Shown here: one piece after another, positions 17,153-25,356 of the stretch
Position numbering within the stretch: position 1 is the first letter of the stretch
Layout of the letters: every line of letters begins with the position of its first letter
Source of the DNA: an uncultured Bacteroidia bacterium
GTDB lineage: Bacteria; Bacteroidota; Bacteroidia; Bacteroidales; Prolixibacteraceae
Direction of reading: 5' to 3'
Assembly (NCBI GenBank): GCA_903902325.1
Contig: CAIUUO010000177.1
Coordinates: forward strand, 1 to 32,934
DNA length: 32,934 bases
Translations under genes and position numbers: made by a program
The notes under the pieces: model-generated
Databases searched by the model: none
What the model was told of the DNA's origin: nothing
What the model saw: the letters and a program-made list of their open reading frames with translations, nothing else

Positions 17153-19315
17153 ATGAAAAAAACAGCCCTTTCAATCCTGTTTCTGCTTCTCATTTTCAGG
17201 TTTACAGAAGCCCAAACAATCCAATATGTTCCAAAATTTGCCAATGAAAACCATCCTGAAATAGGATACTGGTTTATTTCGCCAAGCCTGTTACCCAACG
17301 ATAATTACCTGGTGCATCTTGACACGATTGCACAAAAATGCCCCTATACCCTGCTTTTTCTCACAGCAAGGGACGGAGCCAATTTCTACAATTTTCCCCT
17401 GATGCATCCAGTCTTTCAGAAAATTGTTTCTCAGGCTCACAAAAAGGGTTTGAAGGTTGGATTGCAACTTTGGGGCAATTACAAGGATACAACGACCGTC
17501 GGATCCCAAAGGATGATCATCGAAAACGAGGTTCTGCTGGATCAGGCAGGAAATGCCGGAGTCACCGTCAAGGCAAAATATGTCAGGTTTCCCGACAGGC
17601 TGTTGCACTCCGACCTTTTCAGGGTTTTTGCTTTCAGGAAAACTTCGGATGGATTCTATGATCCCGCAACACTGAAGGATATTACTTCAAAATGCCAGGC
17701 AACTACTCCCGATAAAGAGACAGTAACTGTTAGCATCAAAGGCGGAGCGAGCGTTAAAGGCCTGACAGCCTGTATCATGACACAACAGACCTGCAGCCAG
17801 AGCAGCATGTGGGGGAATGTCGAAATTAACGGTTTCGCCGAAGCCATGAAGGCCTATTCCGATATCCCGTTTGACGGATTTGCATTGGATGAATACGGTA
17901 ACAAGTTTGTTGCCCGCGAAGCAGAGTTGAAACCCGGTGAGGCATTCAGGGGAAGATGGTATTCTGCGGCCATGGCTAAAGCCTTCAAAAGCACCACCGG
18001 CCATTCCCTGGAGAAAACTCTTTTTGATGCCCGATATGCGCCTTCCGGGAAACCGGAAGTCAGGATTAGTGCCATCAACGAGTACATGGATTTCATGCGG
18101 AAAGGAGCCTTGAGGGTTGAATCAGCGGTCAACCTGAAGTCGAAGGAAATATTTGGAAAAGATATCTTCAACGGTATACACAACACCTACCACAACAGCC
18201 TGGTCAACGACGAGATCTGGGCCGATGGCATCGGCTGGTGGGATGCTCCGAGGCTTTATGGCCAGACAGACGAGAGAACACCAACCCCAACCCAGATGGG
18301 AATAGCCATGGCCCATCCAAAGAATGCAATGTACAACCAGTTCTACGACAAGGATCTTGAACCGGTGCTGGTAAAGGCTTTCAGCGACCTTCGCTGGGGT
18401 ATCCGTACCCATTACCATGCCCTGAACGACAAGCGCCCAAATCGTTTTGATCTTGAATTCCCTGAAGCCATTGAAGGAATCAATAAAATTGAAAATTGTG
18501 CACGACTGCTCAATAAATTCAATCCCTCCCTGCCAAAGATCAATCTGCTGGTAATATTCGGAATGGATGCCTTGTGCAACTGGTATCCCAATGTATCAGA
18601 CAGGGGGATTTACGATATCAACGACAAGATGCGGGTGGAGGAAAAAGGAATTGAAATCTGGAATGCTGGTTATCTGAATGCCGTGGTGCCCTCCGATCTG
18701 ATCGCCAGCAAGAAGCTGACATTGACTAAAGATGGTAAACCGGTAATGAACGGTCATACCTTCGATGCGGTTCTCTTTCTGAATCCACAGTATGCAAAGG
18801 AACCTGTGCTGAAATTCCTTGAAGAATATGAAGCAAAAGGTGGAAAACTGATGATCGAAGGGATCGCCGATCATGACTTCAAAGCCAACGACATCACCAA
18901 ACGCTTCGCTGCCATACGTGAAAAAGCAACCGTGAAAGGCTACTCTGTTGAAGCGCTTCCCAAACTTGGTCTGAGCAAGAACCTGCTCCCCGACGGATGC
19001 AGGAATGAGGATGGTTCCAGTGTCTTTATTGACAGGCCTTCCCTGATTACTGATGCCACGGCGAACTTTAATGTCACCATCGATGGGGATAAATACAGCG
19101 GAACCTACAAGGGAATTGCCATCCTTGCAGCCGATAATAAACATGGAATAACCAAACTGGCCGCGACCGGATTGAAAGAACTTCGCCGGAATGGCGAGAT
19201 AATCCTTTCCTTCAAAAATCCCGTTGATGTCTTCGCCGAAAAACTGGCAGGTCAGGCAAAAATTACAATCGGTGATCCATCCTGTCATATAGTGCCATTG
19301 ATTAACAAAATGTAA
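17153..19315 (+). CDS. Secreted TIM-barrel glycoside-hydrolase-like protein, family not recognised
   Basis: This 720-residue protein has a Sec signal ending FTEA (about residue 20). The rest reads as three parts. The first (about 30-455) looks like a (beta/alpha)8 barrel, with PYTLLFLTARDGANFYNFP, GLKVGLQLWGNY, FDGFALDEYGN (240-250) and a WADGIGWWDAP stretch (356-366). D246/E247 and E354 or D358 are candidate catalytic acids. The second part (about 463-575) resembles a class-I glutamine-amidotransferase-like or GH42 trimerisation-type fold, with FDAVLFLNP and YEAKGGKLMIEG. The last part is probably a beta-sandwich. This order recalls GH42-like enzymes, but I cannot place it in a named family. 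Its position directly after susD suggests a core role on the locus glycan. Confidence 0.55.
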   Translation: MKKTALSILFLLLIFRFTEAQTIQYVPKFANENHPEIGYWFISPSLLPNDNYLVHLDTIAQKCPYTLLFLTARDGANFYNFPLMHPVFQKIVSQAHKKGLKVGLQLWGNYKDTTTVGSQRMIIENEVLLDQAGNAGVTVKAKYVRFPDRLLHSDLFRVFAFRKTSDGFYDPATLKDITSKCQATTPDKETVTVSIKGGASVKGLTACIMTQQTCSQSSMWGNVEINGFAEAMKAYSDIPFDGFALDEYGNKFVAREAELKPGEAFRGRWYSAAMAKAFKSTTGHSLEKTLFDARYAPSGKPEVRISAINEYMDFMRKGALRVESAVNLKSKEIFGKDIFNGIHNTYHNSLVNDEIWADGIGWWDAPRLYGQTDERTPTPTQMGIAMAHPKNAMYNQFYDKDLEPVLVKAFSDLRWGIRTHYHALNDKRPNRFDLEFPEAIEGINKIENCARLLNKFNPSLPKINLLVIFGMDALCNWYPNVSDRGIYDINDKMRVEEKGIEIWNAGYLNAVVPSDLIASKKLTLTKDGKPVMNGHTFDAVLFLNPQYAKEPVLKFLEEYEAKGGKLMIEGIADHDFKANDITKRFAAIREKATVKGYSVEALPKLGLSKNLLPDGCRNEDGSSVFIDRPSLITDATANFNVTIDGDKYSGTYKGIAILAADNKHGITKLAATGLKELRRNGEIILSFKNPVDVFAEKLAGQAKITIGDPSCHIVPLINKM

Positions 19316-19368
19316 TTAAAGGGACCTGTTATAGCATAAAATGAATCCTGAAAACAAACTACTTCCTA

Positions 19369-20760
19369 ATGCAATTAAATAGCTGCTTAAAAATAACATT
19401 TTCCACTTTGCTGATTTCCGGCTACGGGCTGATTAACGCGCAACAAAAGCCCAATATCCTGATCATTATGACGGATGAGCTATCCACAGAGTCAATGAGT
19501 TGCAATTTGGGCAGCCAATACCTGAAGACTCCCAATTTGGATGATCTGACCCGGCATGGGGTGAGTTTTACGCGTGCCTATTGTGCCAATCCACTTTGCA
19601 TTCCATCCAGGAGTTCCCTGTTTACGGGTCGTTACCCGCATGAAACCGGAATTCAGACCAATGAAGCCAAACTGATTGATCCGATTGAATTTCCAACATT
19701 GGGAACCATCTTCAAAAATGGAGGGTACGAAACAGGATATGTTGGGAAATGGCATCTGCCTTATGACAGGAACCTGCCTGAATCGCACGGCTTTAGCTAC
19801 CTTCCAAACAAAAAAGGGAATGGGGCTGACAGCCTTTCACCCGGTTTGGCGGCAAAATTTTTGGAAATGAAGCGTCAGCATCCATTTTTGCTGGTGGTAT
19901 CCTTCATGAATCCGCACAACATCTGTCAGTGGCCACGCGGTGAGAAATTGCCCGACGGCGAAATAGGAAATCCTCCGGCAGCAGAATTGTGTCCGCCTCT
20001 CAGGCCGAATTCCATGCCTTCCAAAAACGAAACCGACATCATGCAATTGATGAGAACCTCCATGCAGTCGAGTGATGCATTCCCGGTAGGCGATTTCACG
20101 GATGACAAATGGCGCCAGTACATCTGGGCCTACTATCGCCTGATTGAAAAGGTCGACGGAGAAATCGGAAAAGTGCTAAAATCCTTGCATGAATCTGGAC
20201 TTGAAAAAAATACGCTTATCGTTTTTATGAGCGATCACGGTGATTGCCAGGGAGCACACAGGTGGAACCAAAAGACCGTTTTTTATGAAGAGGCTTCAAA
20301 GGTTCCTTTCATCTTTAACTACAACGGACTCAAATCCCGGAAATCAGATTTTCTGGTGCAAACGGGTATAGACTTGCTTCCAACCTTGTGCGAATTTGCG
20401 GGAATTCCGGTTCCAGATAAAAGCCGTGGTGTAAGTCTCAAAAAAATCATTTCGGACGGTTCTGCTCCCAAAGAGCGTGAATATGTGGTGGTGTCCGATC
20501 ATCTGATCCAGGGGGTGGCCGTCGACGGGAAAAAACCGGAACCGGAAGGCCGCATGCTTCGGAACAAGCGTTTCAAATACTGGATCTACAACGAAGGCTT
20601 GCAGAGAGAGACGCTCTACGATATACAGAATGATCCGGGCGAAATGGTCAATCTTGCGGGTGATCCCAAATTCATCGATGAGCTAAAAAAATGCCGTGGA
20701 CAGTTATCCGAATGGGCCCTCCGGTACAACGATCCCTATCAGAAATACCTTATCAATTAA
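19369..20760 (+). CDS. S1-type sulfatase (CIPSR active site)
   Basis: This 463-residue exported sulfatase (signal about residues 1-24) hydrolyses sulfate esters on the locus glycan. C77 in C-I-P-S-R is the residue converted to formylglycine by a maturation enzyme encoded elsewhere. Metal and sulfate ligands appear as TDE (D36, E37), GKWH (K127, H129), NPHN (181-184), SDHGD (D289, H290) and K302. The second N-terminal acidic ligand is Glu instead of the common Asp. The C-terminal part carries the usual ETLYDIQNDPGEMVNLAG motif. The lyase gene begins eight bases after its stop codon, so the two are co-translated neighbours. The S1 subfamily and the sulfate position cannot be read by eye. Confidence 0.9.
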   Translation: MQLNSCLKITFSTLLISGYGLINAQQKPNILIIMTDELSTESMSCNLGSQYLKTPNLDDLTRHGVSFTRAYCANPLCIPSRSSLFTGRYPHETGIQTNEAKLIDPIEFPTLGTIFKNGGYETGYVGKWHLPYDRNLPESHGFSYLPNKKGNGADSLSPGLAAKFLEMKRQHPFLLVVSFMNPHNICQWPRGEKLPDGEIGNPPAAELCPPLRPNSMPSKNETDIMQLMRTSMQSSDAFPVGDFTDDKWRQYIWAYYRLIEKVDGEIGKVLKSLHESGLEKNTLIVFMSDHGDCQGAHRWNQKTVFYEEASKVPFIFNYNGLKSRKSDFLVQTGIDLLPTLCEFAGIPVPDKSRGVSLKKIISDGSAPKEREYVVVSDHLIQGVAVDGKKPEPEGRMLRNKRFKYWIYNEGLQRETLYDIQNDPGEMVNLAGDPKFIDELKKCRGQLSEWALRYNDPYQKYLIN

Positions 20761-20768
20761 ATATTGGT

Positions 20769-23318
20769 ATGAGAAATCGTGAAGCAGTAAAATATGTTGT
20801 TGTGACATGCTTGTTTTTTTTGATGGCCGGCCCGGGTAGATCACAAAAAATTGGAGTGTCCGGCAATCTTCCTGCACAGGCTCCGTATCCTAAGATCAGA
20901 ATCGGTTCCACTCCTTCCGGAGGCGAAGAACCCAAATTCAACTCCCCCAGTTTTGAATGGCCTACAAAGAAAAAAGCCGTTTACAACATAAGGATCTCTT
21001 CTTCAAAAGCTTTTGAAAGGGAGGTGATTGAAAGGAGCGGAATACCGTATGCCATTTTCAATCCGCACAAAAAGCTTGTACCGGGTATCTGGTATTGGCA
21101 ATACAAAGTCAACAATGAAAACTGGAATGCAACAGATTCCTTCACGATAAAATCCTCCACACGAATATTCGAAACTCCTGACATCACGACTATTCTAGAC
21201 CGAATTCATTTGGAACATCCTCGTGTACTCATCAAAAAAGAGGAACTGAAATCTTTTCGAATAAAAGCCAATGGTTATAAAGAATCAGCAGATGTAATTA
21301 AAAAAGCAGATAGTTTTACGGATAAGCCTGCCCCTCTCGAAGCTTCCGTACTTCCTTCCTTCAAAGGAAAAGATGATTTCGAAAATGGAAAAATCGCCTC
21401 CATTGCAAGCAAGCGTGCAGGATGGAATGTGCACAATGTGATCGTCACACTTTCGCAGGCATATATTCTGACGGGCAATTTGAAATATTTCAATACCGCA
21501 AAAATGTGGATGCTGGAGGTTTCCAAATGGGATCCCAAAGGACCATCCCATACCAATAATTTCGGTGATGCCGGAATCATGTCGGGTCTGGCCATTGGGG
21601 TCGATACTTTCTGGGATTTATTGTCAGTAGCGGAAAGGGAACAAATTGTAAAACATATTGCCATCCGGGCCGGCCAATTCTACCAGCTTTGGATAGACCA
21701 GGTGGAAAGCCGCTCATCATCTATGCACGTTTGGCAGCATATCCTGCATAATTTGCTGCAAACATCGATTGCGTTGAAAGGAGAAATCCCGCAAACAGAC
21801 CTGTGGATGGAGTACATCTATGAACTCTGGATTGCCCAATCACCAAAAATGGGAGAAGAGGATGGCGCCTGGTTCAACGGAACCTCCTATTTCGGAATGA
21901 ATACCCTTTCACTGATTGATGTATCTTCTATTTTTCATGAACTATCGGGAAAAGATTTCATGGGATCAGAATGGTTTAAGAATAACCCCCGTTGGCTGAT
22001 CTACGCCTTTCCACCCAAATCTGTTTCTGACGGATTCTGCAATGATGGAGAGAGGTACCAATTCCCAATTGTGAATTATGCCGGTTATACAGATGCATTG
22101 GCCCGCCTGTTAAACCTACCCTATGCTGGCTGGTATGCTCAGTCCGTCGCGAAAAGCTTTGGAAATGAGATTTCGGATGACGAAGAATTTCGCTGGTTCA
22201 GGATACGGAGCGGATTAAAAATGAAGCTTCCTGCCACGCCAAAGGAGTTTAACCTTCCGCAGGCAGCACGTTTCCCTGACATCGGTGTTGCTTATATGCA
22301 TACTACTATGCAAAATGCTACGACAGACCTTATGTTCTCCATACGGAGCAGTCCATATGGCCCGATGGCCCATGCCCATGCCGATCAGAACACCTTCAAC
22401 ATTGCCTTCGGAGGGAAAAGGCTTTTTTACAATACAGGTTACCGGCCGGCCATGGGAGATCCCCACTTCCTGGGTTGGTACAAACATACCCGGGGCCATA
22501 ACGGTGTTTTAATCGATGACAACGGTCAGCCCTTTTCGGATGAATCCTATGGATGGATACCCCGCTTCCTCCATGGAAAACAAATATCCTATGCGGTGGG
22601 GGATGCTTCAAATGCCTATTCAGCAACAGAGGAAGGGGTGAAAACGGATCATGGAATGAAGTTCTTCCGGCGACATTTCATCATGCTTCGCCCATCCACA
22701 GTCGTGATTTACGATGAACTGGAGGCAGACCATAAGGCCGAATGGAGCTGGTTGCTGCACAACGATACCGGTTTGGAAATCGATCCAGGCAAAAAAACAA
22801 TAGCCGCGAAAAATGAGGCTGCCAAGGCCCTGGTATCCCTTTACTCTTCCTCCCCAATAGATTTTAAGGTGACAGACCAGTTCTCCGTTCCGGTCGACAA
22901 CTGGACCAAAAAGACAGATGAAGAGGGAGATACCATTGACTTTAAAAACCAGTGGCACTTCAAGGGTGTATCCAGGGAGAAAACTGTAAAGATGCGATAC
23001 CTCGCAATCATCCAGGTCAAACCTGATGGCAGGTTTGAACAGATCGTCACAGGCAGGAACGATTGCCTTTTCACGGTAGGTGATTGGGAAATTGAGGCTG
23101 AAATGAATTCTTCAAACCCTGCATACATCAAGGTGAGGAAATCCGACAACAGTGCCTTACTGGTTTCCGGAGGTGATCTGGAAATAAAGGCGAAAACATT
23201 CAAAGGTAAGATTACCGGGAGTTCAAAATTGCTCGAGACCATTGACGGCAAGGAGGTTTTCAAGGAAACTGCCGATGAACTTCCGGTTTCAATTCAGAAA
23301 GTGATCAACAATCATTGA
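20769..23318 (+). CDS. Heparinase II/III-like polysaccharide lyase (DUF4962)
   Basis: This protein of about 850 residues is predicted to cut uronate-containing polysaccharide by beta-elimination. I chose the ATG at 20769, eight bases after the sulfatase stop codon, since it opens an export signal ending near GPGRSQ. The upstream in-frame start at 20691 would overlap the sulfatase by 70 bases and add no signal. An Ig/FnIII-like domain (about 38-130) is followed by the DUF4962 alpha/alpha toroid (about 140-480), with AGWNVHNVIVTLSQAY, HVWQHILHNLL (320-330) and WFNGTSYFGMN (368-378). The heparinase II/III beta-sheet domain (about 495-700) has the signature HAHADQNTF (535-543). Candidate catalytic residues are H320-H327/N328 and Y374. 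PL15, PL17, PL21, PL37 and PL39 share this build, so the substrate is open. Confidence 0.83.
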   Translation: MRNREAVKYVVVTCLFFLMAGPGRSQKIGVSGNLPAQAPYPKIRIGSTPSGGEEPKFNSPSFEWPTKKKAVYNIRISSSKAFEREVIERSGIPYAIFNPHKKLVPGIWYWQYKVNNENWNATDSFTIKSSTRIFETPDITTILDRIHLEHPRVLIKKEELKSFRIKANGYKESADVIKKADSFTDKPAPLEASVLPSFKGKDDFENGKIASIASKRAGWNVHNVIVTLSQAYILTGNLKYFNTAKMWMLEVSKWDPKGPSHTNNFGDAGIMSGLAIGVDTFWDLLSVAEREQIVKHIAIRAGQFYQLWIDQVESRSSSMHVWQHILHNLLQTSIALKGEIPQTDLWMEYIYELWIAQSPKMGEEDGAWFNGTSYFGMNTLSLIDVSSIFHELSGKDFMGSEWFKNNPRWLIYAFPPKSVSDGFCNDGERYQFPIVNYAGYTDALARLLNLPYAGWYAQSVAKSFGNEISDDEEFRWFRIRSGLKMKLPATPKEFNLPQAARFPDIGVAYMHTTMQNATTDLMFSIRSSPYGPMAHAHADQNTFNIAFGGKRLFYNTGYRPAMGDPHFLGWYKHTRGHNGVLIDDNGQPFSDESYGWIPRFLHGKQISYAVGDASNAYSATEEGVKTDHGMKFFRRHFIMLRPSTVVIYDELEADHKAEWSWLLHNDTGLEIDPGKKTIAAKNEAAKALVSLYSSSPIDFKVTDQFSVPVDNWTKKTDEEGDTIDFKNQWHFKGVSREKTVKMRYLAIIQVKPDGRFEQIVTGRNDCLFTVGDWEIEAEMNSSNPAYIKVRKSDNSALLVSGGDLEIKAKTFKGKITGSSKLLETIDGKEVFKETADELPVSIQKVINNH

Positions 23319-23339
23319 TTAATATAAAACTCAAGGCAA

Positions 23340-24929
23340 ATGATAAATCGTGGAAAGTCATACATCAGTCTTGCATTGTTTTCCGCACTGACAGGAGGAA
23401 GCTTGTTGGCAGGTAATTCCAACGTTGAAAAGCCGGAAGGCAAAAGACCAAATATCCTGTTTGCCATAGCCGACGATCAGTCATTCCCGTATGCATCGGC
23501 CTATGGAACAAAAGGGATTAGAACTCCGTCATTTGATGAGGTTGCCGGGAAAGGCATCCTGTTTACCAACGCATTTGTGGCAGCCCCGCAGTGCAGCCCG
23601 TCAAGGGCAGCCATCCTTACCGGAAAAAATATCTGGCAACTGGAGGAGGCCGGAACGCACAGCAGTTATTTTCCTAAAAAATTCACGGTTTTCACCGACC
23701 TCCTGGAAAAATCAGGTTACCAGATCGGCTTTACCGGCAAGCCATGGGCCCCCGGGAACTGGCAAGACGCGGGTTGGTCACGCAATCCGGTAGGCCCGGA
23801 ATACAACTTAAAATTATTTAATTCTGTACCCGCCTCCGGCATAAGTGTAATCGACTATTTTGAAAATTTCAAGGATTTTTATACCCAGAAAGAGGCTGGC
23901 ACTCCCTTCTTTTTCTGGTACGGCGGACATGAACCTCACCGTATCTACGAAGACGGGTCCGGAATAAAGGCAGGGATGAAATTATCAGATGCTGTGGTCC
24001 CGCCCTTTTTGCCCGATGTGAACCTGGTAAAAAGTGATGTACTCGATTATTACTTTGAAATAGAGTGGTTTGACACCCAGCTAGGCAAAATGATACAATT
24101 TCTGCGCGAAAAAGGTGAACTGGACAATACCATCATCGTGGTCACGGCGGATAACGGAATGCCTTTCCCCGCCGCGAAGGCAAACCTGAGGGAATATGGC
24201 ACCCATGTGCCTCTGGCGATATGCTGGCCAAAGGAAATCTCAGGAAAGAGGGTGGTCAGCGAACTGGTCGGACTGATCGATCTTGCACCCACATTCCTTG
24301 AAATTGCCAAAATAAAGGATGTTCCGCAGATGACAGGCAAGAGTCTTTCGTCACTGCTCTTGCCCGGGAAAGACAAAGCCAAATATACTCCTGAAAAATA
24401 TATCCTGACAGGCAGGGAACGCCATTCCCACGCCAGGCCCGACGACCTCGGCTATCCTGCACGGGCGATCAGAACCGCTGATTATCTGTTTGTCCTCAAT
24501 TTCAAACCCGACAGGTGGCCGGCCGGTGATCCTGTTCCGGCAACAGCAAAAACCGGCAAGGAAGGTAACAATGAAAAATCCCTGTGGCCGGGCTATCACG
24601 ATATCGATGACTCACCTACCAAGTTGATGCTGATTGAGAACAGCACGAAATATCCCGGTCCGTTCCGCTTCGGCTATGAAAAAAGGCCTGCCGAAGAGTT
24701 GTACAGTATCAGGGAGGATCCGGGCTGTACCAAAAATCTGGCAGAAGATCCAAAACTCAGTACCCTGAAAAATGAATTGAGAAAAACGCTTGAGAAGGAA
24801 CTAAAGGCACAGGGAGATCCGAGAATGAACGGGAAAGAAGATCTTTTCGAATCGTACCCGCGTTTCGGGGCCATGCGGGATTTTCCGGGGTTTAAAGAAA
24901 AAGGAAAATACAATACAAAATACAAGTAG
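23340..24929 (+). CDS. S1-type sulfatase, sulfamidase (S1_8)-like
   Basis: This 529-residue exported sulfatase has C85 in C-S-P-S-R as the formylglycine site. D45/D46 form the N-terminal metal pair, and K133 sits in FTGKPWAPGNW. GGHEPHR (195-201) and ADNGMPFPAAKANLREYGTH (270-289) complete the site. The DNGMPFP...NLR stretch is strikingly like human N-sulfoglucosamine sulfohydrolase, which reads DNGIPFPSGRTNL, so I place it in the S1_8-like group. Bacterial members of that group act on several glycans, so this does not prove heparan as the substrate. It lies 21 bases after the lyase, and a sulfatase relic starts two bases after its stop codon. Confidence 0.88.
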   Translation: MINRGKSYISLALFSALTGGSLLAGNSNVEKPEGKRPNILFAIADDQSFPYASAYGTKGIRTPSFDEVAGKGILFTNAFVAAPQCSPSRAAILTGKNIWQLEEAGTHSSYFPKKFTVFTDLLEKSGYQIGFTGKPWAPGNWQDAGWSRNPVGPEYNLKLFNSVPASGISVIDYFENFKDFYTQKEAGTPFFFWYGGHEPHRIYEDGSGIKAGMKLSDAVVPPFLPDVNLVKSDVLDYYFEIEWFDTQLGKMIQFLREKGELDNTIIVVTADNGMPFPAAKANLREYGTHVPLAICWPKEISGKRVVSELVGLIDLAPTFLEIAKIKDVPQMTGKSLSSLLLPGKDKAKYTPEKYILTGRERHSHARPDDLGYPARAIRTADYLFVLNFKPDRWPAGDPVPATAKTGKEGNNEKSLWPGYHDIDDSPTKLMLIENSTKYPGPFRFGYEKRPAEELYSIREDPGCTKNLAEDPKLSTLKNELRKTLEKELKAQGDPRMNGKEDLFESYPRFGAMRDFPGFKEKGKYNTKYK

Positions 24930-24931
24930 CC

Positions 24932-25317
24932 ATGCGTTTAATTGGAAAATTTATTCTCCCTGAACTGATAATAGCTACCTCCATTCAGGAGGCCTTGTCA
25001 CAACCCGACCGGAAGCCAAATATCATCTTCATCCTTACCAACGACCAGGGCTCGACTTCCATTACTTCGGAAAACCGCACTCGGCCATCCGCTTGGGAGC
25101 GTATAAACTGATTAAATTCGAGAACCGGATCAAGATTGGGTTGTACAACCTGAAGGATGATCCGGGGGAATTGAGCGGCCTGGCGCAAAAGCAGCCAGAG
25201 AAAGTATAAAAACCGGAAAACAGGCTGATGGCCTATCTTGAAAAAGTTTATGCCGAAATCCTGTATCCGCCAAAGAATATCAAGTTGAAATCAAAGAATA
25301 TGAATTCGGACGATTGA
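24932..25317 (+). pseudogene. Collapsed sulfatase pseudogene (internal deletion, frameshift, stop)
   Basis: The first 40 or so codons from the ATG at 24932 give a signal-like start and the sulfatase opening KPNIIFILTNDQG. At about 25051 the frame changes and the sequence jumps directly to a sulfatase C-terminus, beginning LDFHYFGKPHSAIRLG. This tail reads on to YNLKDDPGELSGLA, meets an in-frame TAA at 25207-25209, then continues NRLMAYLEKVYAEILYPPKN to a TGA at 25315. The tail closely matches the C-terminus of the sulfatase at 29946-31397 (LVFHYFGKPHSAIRAG and KVHAEILYPPKNVKVKS). About 350 central codons, including the active-site cysteine region, are missing. It cannot encode an active enzyme. 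An assembly error at the junction is a less likely explanation, since the separate in-frame stop also shows decay. Confidence 0.9.
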
Positions 25318-25356
25318 AACCGTTGCGAAATATCAAATATTAAAATTGACAGAAAA

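Noticed and set aside
18596-19288. A 230-codon minus-strand frame inside the TIM-barrel gene
   Set aside because: It is antisense to a gene with clear export signal and fold. Its translation shows no family features, so it is a by-product of codon bias.
20691-20768. Upstream start for the lyase overlapping the sulfatase by 70 bases
   Set aside because: The added residues do not form an export signal. The ATG at 20769 gives one with normal operon spacing.
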